A stretch of 32,867 bases of DNA from Fibrobacter sp. UBA4309 (GTDB taxonomy: Bacteria; Fibrobacterota; Fibrobacteria; Fibrobacterales; Fibrobacteraceae): assembly GCF_002395745.1 (NCBI RefSeq), contig NZ_DGUN01000039.1, forward strand, positions 1 through 32,867, given 5' to 3'. The notes below the pieces were generated by a model. The model was not told where the DNA came from and made no database searches. It saw nothing but the letters and a program-made list of their open reading frames with translations. This document shows positions 8,005 through 15,328 of the stretch, piece after piece. The stretch's first letter is position 1, and every line of letters begins with the position of its first letter. The translations under genes were made by a program, and so were the position numbers.

Positions 8005-8493
8005 TTATTCCTCGTATTCTTCCTCTTCTTCGCTCGGGGCGGTGGCAGCCGGGGTCACCAGGCCGAGCAGCGCGCTCACGTCGATGGAGCTCAGGTTGTT
8101 GAGGAACCACACGTCGGTCTTCTTGTCCGTATCCACCTTGTCGAACTTGGAATCGATGAAGTAGAACGTGGAAGCCTCGAAGTGGCGGGTCATCTTCACC
8201 TTGCTGTTGGAACCCTTGGTGGCCGGGAAGTACTTGGCTTCGAGCTTGGCCATGTCCTGGGAAGACTTTGCCGTCTGGATACCTTCGCAAGCGAGCGCCC
8301 AGACCATCTTGTTCACGTCGATGGAGTTACCGACGTATTCCACGATCTTGCTTGTGGCCTTGAACGTGTTCTGGGTGGTCTTGTTGTAATGTTCGGTGGC
8401 CTGGTCCACGTAGTTGCCCTTCTGCATCAGGAGCATGGCCGCAATAGCCACAAGGAGGACTGTCAAAACGATTGCAATATTCTTGATATTCAT
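8005..8493 (-). CDS. Small membrane-anchored protein of unknown function, paralogue of its neighbour
   Basis: I do not recognise this 162-residue protein. It has one N-terminal hydrophobic helix (about residues 4-24), probably an uncleaved anchor with the rest outside the cytoplasm. A KGNYVDQA motif follows immediately, then a helical stretch and a mixed C-terminal domain. The tail is strongly acidic (EEEEEYEE). The gene directly upstream encodes a protein of the same layout, with KGNYNDQA at the same place after its hydrophobic helix and a matching DxNxMxWxL-type motif further on, so the two probably arose by duplication. A clear ribosome site (AAGGAG, eight bases from the ATG) and a 12-base gap to the upstream stop indicate co-transcription. 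It lacks the Gly-Phe/Glu motif of type IV pilins. Confidence 0.75.
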   Translation of the reverse strand: MNIKNIAIVLTVLLVAIAAMLLMQKGNYVDQATEHYNKTTQNTFKATSKIVEYVGNSIDVNKMVWALACEGIQTAKSSQDMAKLEAKYFPATKGSNSKVKMTRHFEASTFYFIDSKFDKVDTDKKTDVWFLNNLSSIDVSALLGLVTPAATAPSEEEEEYEE

Positions 8494-8505
8494 TCTCTAG
8501 TCTCC

Positions 8506-9063
8506 TTATTCGAAGTGGAACTCAGCCGGAGCTTCGAGCTTGAAGTTAGACGCCATGTTCAGTTCCACGAGGGCCTTGTAGTCGGTAGCCTTGAGCTTGC
8601 CCTTCGCGAAGGTGAAGCTGATGGAGCAGTTCTTGCCGCAGGCCACTTCCTTCACGCCGCCCTCGTCCTTCAGCAGGAACTTGTCGGCGAGGCCGCCCTT
8701 CTCGTTGATGTCGTTCTGCACCTTGGGCGGAATGCCCGCGGCGGTAAACACGTAAGAAAGCTGCTTGAAGCGGGCAGCCTGGTCGCCTTCGATGGCCTTG
8801 ACGGCCGCATTGAAGCTCTTTTCCGTCTTGTCGCCGGTGATGGTCGCGTAGACGAGCTTCCAAGCCATGCCGTTCTGGTCGACAGACTTCCACAATTCCT
8901 GCAACACGCCGTTCGCGGATTCCTGGAACGCGCCAACCTGCTCCTTCACGGAGGCCTGAGCCTGATCGTTATAATTGCCCTTGAGCACCATCATGAGCAC
9001 AATGAGCGCCACGATGATGACTGCATCGACAATCGCCAAAATCTTGAATTTTTTATTGTCCAT
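8506..9063 (-). CDS. Small membrane-anchored protein of unknown function, first gene of a paralogous pair
   Basis: This 185-residue protein is not recognised. A hydrophobic helix (about residues 8-28) after a short lysine-rich start suggests an inner-membrane anchor with an exported C-terminal domain. It is followed by KGNYNDQA, shared with the downstream paralogue, a helical region, and a C-terminal part with two cysteines close together (ACGKNC) that could form a disulphide outside the cytoplasm. The cysteine pair is absent from the paralogue. An AAGGGA sequence about six bases before the ATG is the likely ribosome site, and -10-like elements lie at 9092-9098 and 9103-9109 on the minus strand. 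The pair probably works as a unit, perhaps as a heteromer; that is inference from duplication and adjacency only. Confidence 0.75.
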   Translation of the reverse strand: MDNKKFKILAIVDAVIIVALIVLMMVLKGNYNDQAQASVKEQVGAFQESANGVLQELWKSVDQNGMAWKLVYATITGDKTEKSFNAAVKAIEGDQAARFKQLSYVFTAAGIPPKVQNDINEKGGLADKFLLKDEGGVKEVACGKNCSISFTFAKGKLKATDYKALVELNMASNFKLEAPAEFHFE

Positions 9064-9180
9064 ATAGTCCCTTAATAGAGGTTTACACTTTTAATCTATT
9101 TCCAAATTAGAAAAATGCAAGCAAAAACTTGTTAAAAAGCGGAAATTTAACTGATTTAGCCAGCCCATAATGCTTTTTTT

Positions 9181-9189
9181 TATATTTTG
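9181..9189 (+). promoter_or_regulatory. Putative -10 element before the gene at 9196
   Basis: TATATTTTG ends six bases before the ATG at 9196, and no Shine-Dalgarno is visible. The surrounding 9064-9195 gap is very AT-rich and carries the divergent promoters of this gene and of the membrane-protein pair on the other strand. Confidence 0.45.
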
Positions 9190-9195
9190 GGCAAT

Positions 9196-9702
9196 ATGAG
9201 CGAAAAAGACGAGACCCCCAAGCTGCCATCCCAGGTCATTTTTGACAACCTAAAGGAACTCCTGAGGGCCAAGAATACCGCGCACGAATCCATGTTCAAG
9301 TTCCACTGGAAAAAGATGTGGCCGTTCAGCCTCATCTGGCCGCAGGTGGACTACGAGCGAATCGTGCGCCTCATGAGCGAAATCCGCAAGAACGCGATTA
9401 CGCAGGGGAACCTCGTCGCCGAAGCCAATTCCAAGGCCAAGCCGTTCGAAAAGAATTTCCTCAATGCGCTCCCCGCCTACCTCGACGCGCTCGACGTATC
9501 GTGCCAAAAGCTCTCCGCCGCCGCGCAGTGGAAGCAGGACATGCTCCAGAAAAAACTGCATCACGACGTGAAGATGGTCCGCGACGTATCGGAATGGAGC
9601 AAGATCCTGAAGGAATACGAAAAGGCACAGAACGACCTTGTCCGCGCCGGCGCGCTAGTGCAAATGGGCTGGGGCGAGGTTGTTCAAAAAAAAAGTGGTT
9701 AG
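9196..9702 (+). CDS. Hypothetical soluble helical protein
   Basis: I do not recognise this 168-residue protein. It has no signal peptide and no convincing membrane segment; one tryptophan/phenylalanine-rich patch (KKMWPFSLIWPQ, about residues 36-47) may be a surface or membrane-contact helix. The rest looks almost wholly alpha-helical, with long charged heptad-like stretches, so a helical bundle or coiled coil is plausible. The ATG at 9196 is chosen because a TTG three codons earlier lies inside the -10-like element. It is transcribed alone, opposite the glycan operon, with 12 bases between the two stop codons and no terminator visible between them. Coding is supported by the uninterrupted frame and codon use like its neighbours. 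Confidence 0.65.
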   Translation: MSEKDETPKLPSQVIFDNLKELLRAKNTAHESMFKFHWKKMWPFSLIWPQVDYERIVRLMSEIRKNAITQGNLVAEANSKAKPFEKNFLNALPAYLDALDVSCQKLSAAAQWKQDMLQKKLHHDVKMVRDVSEWSKILKEYEKAQNDLVRAGALVQMGWGEVVQKKSG

Positions 9703-9714
9703 TGGTTAAACTGC

Positions 9715-10452
9715 CTACAGCCTCATCAACGCTTTCGCCAGGTCCAGACGCCACTTGATTTTCTGGAGAATCCCCGCCGGGGATTTTTCTATATGCGTCG
9801 CGCTGGCCGCGTGCAGGCGGTAGTCTATCAGCGATTCGGGAATGTACGACACGCTGAAGAATTTCTCGGCTATCAGACCCAGCCACTGATCGTGCATCGG
9901 CAAGTTCTTGGGGAAAGGCAACGCCTTTTCGAGCAGTTCGCGCCGGAAGGCCATGCAGCAGCCGGTATAGCCGTTCACGAGCCAGTTCCTGAGAATTCCG
10001 CTGCCGTACGGACGGATAGAGCTATACAAACCGCCGCGCACAAAGGCCTCGTCCAGGCCGTTGTTCACCCAGCGCAACAAGTTGGCGTCGTGCATCACGA
10101 GAGTCGAATCGCGTAACACGGCGACACACCTCTCCACCTTCCCGGGCAGCCAGACATCGTCCTGGTCGGCAAGGAAAATGATATCGTTGCGCGCCTGCTT
10201 CAGGGCGCGTTCCAGGTTGTAGATGGGTCCAAGCCGTTTCTCGCCGGCAGCGATAACGCGGATGCGCGCATCTGCAAGCAGGGCAATCTTGTCCAGAGTC
10301 CCGTCGGTAGAGCCATCGTCGGCAATAACGACCTCGCCCAATTCAGGGAGCTGCAGCAAGATGCTCTCGAGCTGTTCCTCGATATACGCGGCGCCGTTGT
10401 AGGTGGCCATGCAGACCGAAATAGAAGGGAGTGTATTCACGTCATTCTGCAT
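9715..10452 (-). CDS. Family 2 glycosyltransferase
   Basis: This 245-residue GT-A fold transferase is the last gene of the glycan operon. The N-terminal SISVCMATYNGAAYIEEQL nucleotide-binding strand, the VVIADDGSTDGT motif and the metal-binding DQDD (in FLADQDDVW) are all present, as in rhamnosyltransferase-like GT2 enzymes. It would move a sugar from a nucleotide donor to a lipid-linked glycan at the cytoplasmic face of the inner membrane. It follows the preceding glycosyltransferase gene after nine bases, with a G-rich ribosome site. Donor and acceptor cannot be named from sequence; the operon context suggests a cell-surface polysaccharide containing an amino-deoxysugar. No terminator follows before the convergent neighbour. 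Confidence 0.88.
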   Translation of the reverse strand: MQNDVNTLPSISVCMATYNGAAYIEEQLESILLQLPELGEVVIADDGSTDGTLDKIALLADARIRVIAAGEKRLGPIYNLERALKQARNDIIFLADQDDVWLPGKVERCVAVLRDSTLVMHDANLLRWVNNGLDEAFVRGGLYSSIRPYGSGILRNWLVNGYTGCCMAFRRELLEKALPFPKNLPMHDQWLGLIAEKFFSVSYIPESLIDYRLHAASATHIEKSPAGILQKIKWRLDLAKALMRL

Positions 10453-10461
10453 CCGAGCCCC

Positions 10462-11430
10462 CTAGCACTTGAGGAACCGTTTCGGGATAAAGAGTTTCGG
10501 GAGGCGCAGCAAGAATGCGGGCGAAAGGCTCGCGAGCTCGGGCAGCTTGCGGAAAGCCTCTCCCCTGTCCTTGTAGGCCAGGGTCGAAAACCAGCGGGCC
10601 TTCCAGCGGCGGCAAGCGGTACGGTACAGTTTGTGGCCCTTGTACAGCTCGAGCAGCCGCAAGATTTCGCGGTACATGCGGCCATGGTCGCCATGCATGT
10701 TTTCGCCGTGGACGCGGTAGTAGCAGCATACGAAATCGGCCGAAGCCGGCTGAGGGCCGTACTTATAAAGAATCGCGAGGTAAAGCGGCATGTCCTCGAA
10801 ATAGAAGCGCTTGTCGTACCCGCCCAGGTCGCGCACCACGTCGGTCACGAGCATCTCGGAACAGCCGTGCAACGCGCGGTCGCTCACGATTACCTGTTCA
10901 AAGCTCACCTGCGGTACGTTTTTCATGTAAAGCGGAATCACGTCCTTGGCCACGTGGCCATTTTCGTCCATTTCTTTAACTTGTCCGAAACAAGCAACGT
11001 TGTTTACATGACGTGCCAAAAAATCGCTCTGTTTCTTGAGCCTGTCGGGCGGCATGATGTCGTCGGAAGCGAAGGAGCAGTAATATTTGCCGCGAGCCAT
11101 CGACAGGAGTTCGTTCATCGTGGCGACAAGCCCCTGGTTCGGCCTGTGCACATAACGGAAACCGAGTTCGCCCTGCAGCTTTTCCAGGATATCGGGCGAA
11201 TGGTCCGTACTGCCGTCGTCAATCACGACAAGTTCAAAATCTACACCCTTCTGTTCCATCACGGAACGCACCGCGGCTTCCACGTACTGTTCGTGGTTGT
11301 AGCTCGCCATGACTACCGAAACGAGCGGCACATGCTCCCGCTGCTCCATCTCCACGCCTTCCGCGAACGCCTTCACGTACACGTCCTCGGTCATTTTCTC
11401 GGCGAACATGTTGGTTATGGAGTATTCCAC
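10462..11430 (-). CDS. Family 2 glycosyltransferase
   Basis: This 322-residue protein has a GT2 catalytic domain starting after about 35 residues: VPLVSVVMASYNHEQYVEAA, VIDDGSTDHSP, and FASDDIM as the metal-binding DxD-like motif. A helical C-terminal part of about 90 residues is rich in basic and aromatic residues and may attach to the membrane. I place the start at the GTG at 11430, which overlaps the end of the flippase gene by 16 bases, because GGAGG lies five bases before it. The in-frame ATG at 11409, five bases after the flippase stop, has no ribosome site. The overlap indicates translational coupling. It would add a residue to the same glycan as the next glycosyltransferase; the sugar is unknown. 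Confidence 0.88.
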   Translation of the reverse strand: MEYSITNMFAEKMTEDVYVKAFAEGVEMEQREHVPLVSVVMASYNHEQYVEAAVRSVMEQKGVDFELVVIDDGSTDHSPDILEKLQGELGFRYVHRPNQGLVATMNELLSMARGKYYCSFASDDIMPPDRLKKQSDFLARHVNNVACFGQVKEMDENGHVAKDVIPLYMKNVPQVSFEQVIVSDRALHGCSEMLVTDVVRDLGGYDKRFYFEDMPLYLAILYKYGPQPASADFVCCYYRVHGENMHGDHGRMYREILRLLELYKGHKLYRTACRRWKARWFSTLAYKDRGEAFRKLPELASLSPAFLLRLPKLFIPKRFLKC

Positions 11431-12686
11431 TTAAGCCTCCGCACAACAACGAAAAGCACGACAAACGTCACGAAGTTCTCGAGCGCATAGGCCATCATGG
11501 GGCCCTGCATCTCGAACAGGCGTATACCCACGAACGTGGCGATAGCGAACAGCAGGTTCGCCCCCACCTCCACGAAGAGGAACGCCCTGGTTTCGCGACG
11601 GGCAATCAGCACCATGCCGAAGCACCATCCTCCCGAACGGAAAAAGTCGCCCAGGAGCTGGATGGGCATGTAGTACGCCGCGGGGGCGTAACTTTCCGAA
11701 AGCAATATGGCAACAACCAGGCTACGGAAGAAAAACAGAATAATGCAGAAGATGAGCGTGAATCCGATCATCCGCACGAAAATCGGATAGAATTCCTTGC
11801 GGAAGCTTTCACGGGTCATCTCGCGGCTAATGCGCGGCAATATCAGCACTCCGAGCACCGCCGAGAAAATCGACGCGAAGAAATCCGAAATCTTGTAGAC
11901 GCCCTGCCAGATTCCGGCCGCGTTCCAACCCAGTTCGGCACCCACGAGCGAGCGCACGAACATGAGCACGAGCGGCGCCACAATCATAGGCACGAGCCCC
12001 ATCACGGCATAAGAAAGCCACGGGCCGCGAATATCCAAGGCCGATTCCCTGAACGTCTTGATGTTGAATCCGGCACGCGACGCCACGCGGGCCGCAAAGA
12101 ACCCCGCCACCACCGACTGCGTCGCGATAATGGAGAGCACCGAAAGGCGGCCGGTATAAAGGAAAAACGCCACCCAGAGCATCTGGAAAAGCGAAGCGAC
12201 AATCTGGATAACCGCCCAGCGCCGCACCTTCCCCAGCCCGTTCATCACCGAAGAGCAGATGGTGACAATATTCATGGCCAGGATTCCCGGGAGCGCAAAC
12301 AGGATAGCCGCCTGCACAAGACGCGGCGGGACTCCCGGCAAGAACTTATCGAGCGGGGCGGCAAAGCAGAAGATGGCAGCGAGAATACAGGTGGCGACAG
12401 TCGCAAAAGTGGTAAGGCGGAACCCGCCGCGCCAAACGCCGTGGAGGTTCTTCAGGTTGTCCCTGTTCTGCGCGGTCAGGCTTACCCAGCCGTTCTGCAT
12501 CGCAAGGCTAGACGTGGCCTGGCCGATGCTCATCCAGTTCATGAACTGCCCCACGCACGCGAATGCGGCCGGCGGCAGAAAGACGGCGAGCAGCTTGTTG
12601 ATCACGAAGGCTCGGAGCGTGTTGAAAAGCGTCACCGAACCCGAGCCGAAAAACAGCTTCCAGATTTTAGAAGAACTGTCCACCAT
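11415..12686 (-). CDS. Wzx-like polysaccharide flippase
   Basis: This 423-residue polytopic membrane protein has about 12 hydrophobic helices across its length and resembles the O-antigen/enterobacterial common antigen flippases (MOP superfamily, Wzx/WzxE-like). The N-terminal segment (KLFFGSGSVTLFNTLRAFVINKLLAVFLPP) is like that of polysaccharide exporters of this group. It would move undecaprenyl-linked glycan units across the inner membrane. The ATG at 12686 shares one base with the stop codon of the acyltransferase gene (TGATG), so the two are translationally coupled. An in-frame extension upstream covers the acyltransferase gene in another frame and is not used. No Wzy-type polymerase is seen in the window. 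Confidence 0.85.
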   Translation of the reverse strand: MVDSSSKIWKLFFGSGSVTLFNTLRAFVINKLLAVFLPPAAFACVGQFMNWMSIGQATSSLAMQNGWVSLTAQNRDNLKNLHGVWRGGFRLTTFATVATCILAAIFCFAAPLDKFLPGVPPRLVQAAILFALPGILAMNIVTICSSVMNGLGKVRRWAVIQIVASLFQMLWVAFFLYTGRLSVLSIIATQSVVAGFFAARVASRAGFNIKTFRESALDIRGPWLSYAVMGLVPMIVAPLVLMFVRSLVGAELGWNAAGIWQGVYKISDFFASIFSAVLGVLILPRISREMTRESFRKEFYPIFVRMIGFTLIFCIILFFFRSLVVAILLSESYAPAAYYMPIQLLGDFFRSGGWCFGMVLIARRETRAFLFVEVGANLLFAIATFVGIRLFEMQGPMMAYALENFVTFVVLFVVVRRLKWNTP

Positions 12687-13261
12687 CAACCGCCTATTTC
12701 CCGGATGACCTTCGCCGGGACTCCCCCGATGACGACGTTCGCGGGGAAATCGCCGGATACTACGGCACCCGCGGCCACCACGGAATTCTTGCCGATGGTC
12801 GTGCCCTTCAGGACCGTCACGCGGTCGCCAATCCATACGTTGTCGGCGATTACGACCTTGCCCGTTTTCGGGGTTCCCGTAAGCCTGCGCGAAGCTTCTA
12901 TGTCGTGGAAGTCGCTGTCCATCACGGTCACCGACGTCCCGATAAGCACGTTGTCGCCTATCTCGATGCCGGGGCCTTCCGAGACGGCGGTAAAGCGGTT
13001 GCAAATCTGGCAGTTCTTGCCGATGGCAATTTTGGAATCAGCATTGCGCGGGTTCAAAAAGACATAGGAAGTCCAAAAATCGGCATCGGCGATGTAGCCG
13101 AAGATGGTGCCGTCCCCGACCGTGACGCGCCCCTTGCCTTCACAGAGCACGGGTGCGATGGAGCAGAACTTGCCCTTCGCCTTGGCCGTCGAAATGCACC
13201 TGTAAAAACGCACGCGCGACGTACGGACCAGCTTTCGGAGGATTCTAGCACACAAACTCAT
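12686..13261 (-). CDS. Hexapeptide-repeat acyltransferase (left-handed beta-helix)
   Basis: This 191-residue protein has multiple hexapeptide repeats (for example IAIGKN, IEIGDNVLIGTSVTV, VVIADNVWIGDRVTVLKG, TTIGKNSVVAAGAVVSGD) that build a left-handed beta-helix. It ends in the VIGGVPAKVIREIG motif typical of WbbJ/LacA-like O-acetyltransferases. The catalytic histidine is probably in DSDFHDIE. It could acetylate a hydroxyl of the glycan, or the amino group of the deoxysugar as FdtC/QdtC do in the Fuc3NAc and Qui3NAc pathways. The aminotransferase next to it makes the latter possible, but the GNAT-like gene is a competing candidate. The start overlaps the aminotransferase gene by 17 bases and has GGAG six bases upstream. 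Confidence 0.85.
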   Translation of the reverse strand: MSLCARILRKLVRTSRVRFYRCISTAKAKGKFCSIAPVLCEGKGRVTVGDGTIFGYIADADFWTSYVFLNPRNADSKIAIGKNCQICNRFTAVSEGPGIEIGDNVLIGTSVTVMDSDFHDIEASRRLTGTPKTGKVVIADNVWIGDRVTVLKGTTIGKNSVVAAGAVVSGDFPANVVIGGVPAKVIREIGG

Positions 13262-14378
13262 TCAACGCTCCAATGATTTCGGTAACTTGCGCATCCGTCA
13301 GCACCTGCGAAACGGGAACGCTGATGACGGTTTCGGCCATCGATTCCGCAATCGGGAATTTCGGATTCGCGGGAAGCAAAAAGCTTTCGCCCCCGAGGCC
13401 AGTCGCATACGCATCCTGCCTGTGCGGAGGAATCGGGTAAAAGATAAGCGTCCCGATACCGCGTGATTCCAGGTGCTTCTGCAAGGCCTCGCGAGTCTTG
13501 CGGTCGGGCGTGCGCAGCGTAAACACGTGCCAAACGTGTTCTTCCGGATTCGCGGGAATCCCGGGCAGGCGCAACAGCGGGTTCTTCACTTCGCTCACGT
13601 AACGGGCCGCAATTTCACGGCGGCGCGCGTTCCAGGAATCGAGATGCGGCAACTTAGCGAGCAAAAATGCGGCCTGGATTTCGTCGAGGCGGGAATTCAC
13701 ACCGCGGTACTTGTTCACGTACTTCTGTTCGGAACCGTAGTTGCCGAGCATCCGCACCACGCGGCCCAGTTCTTCATCGTCGGTGACGACCATGCCGGCA
13801 TCGCCAAGGGCACCGAGGTTCTTTGTTGGGTAAAAGCTGTAGGCGACCGCGACGCTCTTTACGGCGACGTTTTTTGCACCATGCGATTGCGCGGCGTCCT
13901 CGAAAACCAACAGCCCCCGTTCCTCGGCAAATTTCCAAATAGCGGGCATGTCGGCCAAGCGCCCGTACAGGTGCACCGCCAGAATCCCGCGCGTTTTCAC
14001 GCTACAGGCGTCCGCAAGCCTGGCCGGGTCAATATTAAAAGTCTTTTCGTCCGGTTCCACCAATACGGGAACCAGGCCTGCCGCGTTCACGGCAAGCACC
14101 GTCGCGATATACGTATTCGCCGGCACCAGGATTTCGTCGCCCGGTTCGAGACGCCCGAGCTCGATGGAGGCGCGTAACATGAGGGTCAGCGCATCGAGAC
14201 CGTTCCCGACACCTACGCCATGGGCATAGCCGCAATACGCGGCGAATTCCTTCTCGAATCGTTCGCAATACGAGCCGCGGATGTACCAGCCGGACTCCAC
14301 GACCGCCGTGGCGGCATCCTTCAGCGCATCCATGTAGGGCGCGTTCACCTGTTTCAAGTCGAGGAAGGGAATCTTCAT
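13245..14378 (-). CDS. DegT/DnrJ/EryC1-family sugar aminotransferase (FdtB/QdtB-like)
   Basis: This 377-residue PLP enzyme is of the sugar aminotransferase family. Its N-terminal IPFLDLKQVNAPYMDAL, the GNGLDALTLML cofactor region, FEDAAQSHGA (aspartate contacting the PLP ring) and the Schiff-base lysine in FYPTKNLGALGDAG are all present. Family knowledge and the neighbouring ketoisomerase suggest that it aminates a dTDP-3-keto-6-deoxyhexose at C3, giving a dTDP-3-amino-3,6-dideoxyhexose. I place the start at the ATG at 14378, with GGGGGAG just upstream; it forms an ATGA overlap with the stop of the GNAT-like gene. A GTG two codons earlier is possible but sits inside the ribosome site. The exact sugar (fucose or quinovose series) depends on the isomerase product. 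Confidence 0.9.
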   Translation of the reverse strand: MKIPFLDLKQVNAPYMDALKDAATAVVESGWYIRGSYCERFEKEFAAYCGYAHGVGVGNGLDALTLMLRASIELGRLEPGDEILVPANTYIATVLAVNAAGLVPVLVEPDEKTFNIDPARLADACSVKTRGILAVHLYGRLADMPAIWKFAEERGLLVFEDAAQSHGAKNVAVKSVAVAYSFYPTKNLGALGDAGMVVTDDEELGRVVRMLGNYGSEQKYVNKYRGVNSRLDEIQAAFLLAKLPHLDSWNARRREIAARYVSEVKNPLLRLPGIPANPEEHVWHVFTLRTPDRKTREALQKHLESRGIGTLIFYPIPPHRQDAYATGLGGESFLLPANPKFPIAESMAETVISVPVSQVLTDAQVTEIIGALNEFVC

Positions 14379-15328
14379 CTGCACTCCCCCGCGCCAACGC
14401 GCGTCCCGTCAAATTCAAAAACGTACTTCAGGTCCACAAAGCAGCCGACAGTCTCCTTGAACGAGCAGAGCCCCACGTTGGGCACGCCATTCACGGACGC
14501 CGGCCCGACATCCAAGAAGTCGAAACCCGCCTCGCGGTAGAACTCGAACGTCTTGTAGGCCACCATGTTCATCGGCTTCGCCTTGCCGTCATTCGGCACG
14601 TCGCCCCAGTAGATGACCTGCGCAATCCTTGGCGACACGCGGTACACTATGGCGGCGGCGATCGGCGCACCCGCCTGGTAGAGCGTAAAGAAATCCATGT
14701 CCACGACGGCCGCAGTCTTCTCGAGGGCCTCGAGGCTCATTTTCAGGTCGTAGTTCTTGCTTTCGCGGTTCTCGCGGATAACCCCGTACGAAACGGCACG
14801 GCCTTCGGCGGAATCTTCCCTGCGGAAATCGAAACCTGCCGCAAGCGCCGTCTTCAGGTTGCGGCGGGCCATGCGCTTAGTTAGCAGCGATTCGTAAGGC
14901 TTGCCCAGGTCGAAAGCATAGTCCAGGTCGGTATAGCTCAGGGCAAAGCCGCTGCGGAACATCGAAGAGACCGTCTTCGAAAGCAGGGACTTGGCATAGA
15001 GCATGGGCGGCAGCACGATATTCAGCTTCTTGCCGTTATCGCGCGCAAACGCCACGAGGCCCGCCATCGCATTATCCACCTGCTCCACCGGAATCTCGTC
15101 GTCCTTGTAGGCAAAGCCGCCAAAGGGAGCCGAGAAGGGCGAAAGCCATTCGTCGCCGCGTTCGCCGAAAACGATACCCATGCGGTAGCCGTCATCGTCA
15201 AAGGTCAAAAAGCGCACCGCGTCGACCTTGTCGGCGTTCAGCAGGTTAAAGTCCGTGCGCAGGTAGCTGGCGACCGGATTTGCAAAATGGCGAGCGTATT
15301 CGTCCGCTGTAATCTCGACCCAGGCCAT
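14375..15328 (-). CDS. GNAT/FemAB-like acyltransferase
   Basis: This 317-residue protein looks like a two-lobe GNAT-fold enzyme of the FemAB/Acetyltransf_6 kind. The C-terminal half shows the usual pattern: a beta strand with small residues (GAPIAAAIVYRV), a helix after PMNMVAYKTFEFYREAGFDF, and LDVGPASVNGVPNVGLCSFKE followed by an aromatic/glycine loop. It starts directly after the ketoisomerase stop (no spacing; GAGAGGG is the ribosome site) and shares an ATGA overlap with the aminotransferase gene. Its position between these two makes transfer of an acyl or aminoacyl group to the amino sugar the simplest reading. Substrate and donor are unknown, and peptidoglycan-type FemX activity is less likely here. 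Confidence 0.7.
   Translation of the reverse strand: MAWVEITADEYARHFANPVASYLRTDFNLLNADKVDAVRFLTFDDDGYRMGIVFGERGDEWLSPFSAPFGGFAYKDDEIPVEQVDNAMAGLVAFARDNGKKLNIVLPPMLYAKSLLSKTVSSMFRSGFALSYTDLDYAFDLGKPYESLLTKRMARRNLKTALAAGFDFRREDSAEGRAVSYGVIRENRESKNYDLKMSLEALEKTAAVVDMDFFTLYQAGAPIAAAIVYRVSPRIAQVIYWGDVPNDGKAKPMNMVAYKTFEFYREAGFDFLDVGPASVNGVPNVGLCSFKETVGCFVDLKYVFEFDGTRVGAGECR

Noticed and set aside
8005..9063. Type IV pilin-like or toxin-antitoxin pair.
   Set aside because: The N-termini lack the prepilin Gly-Phe-x4-Glu pattern, and the proteins are too long and too alike to be a toxin and antitoxin.
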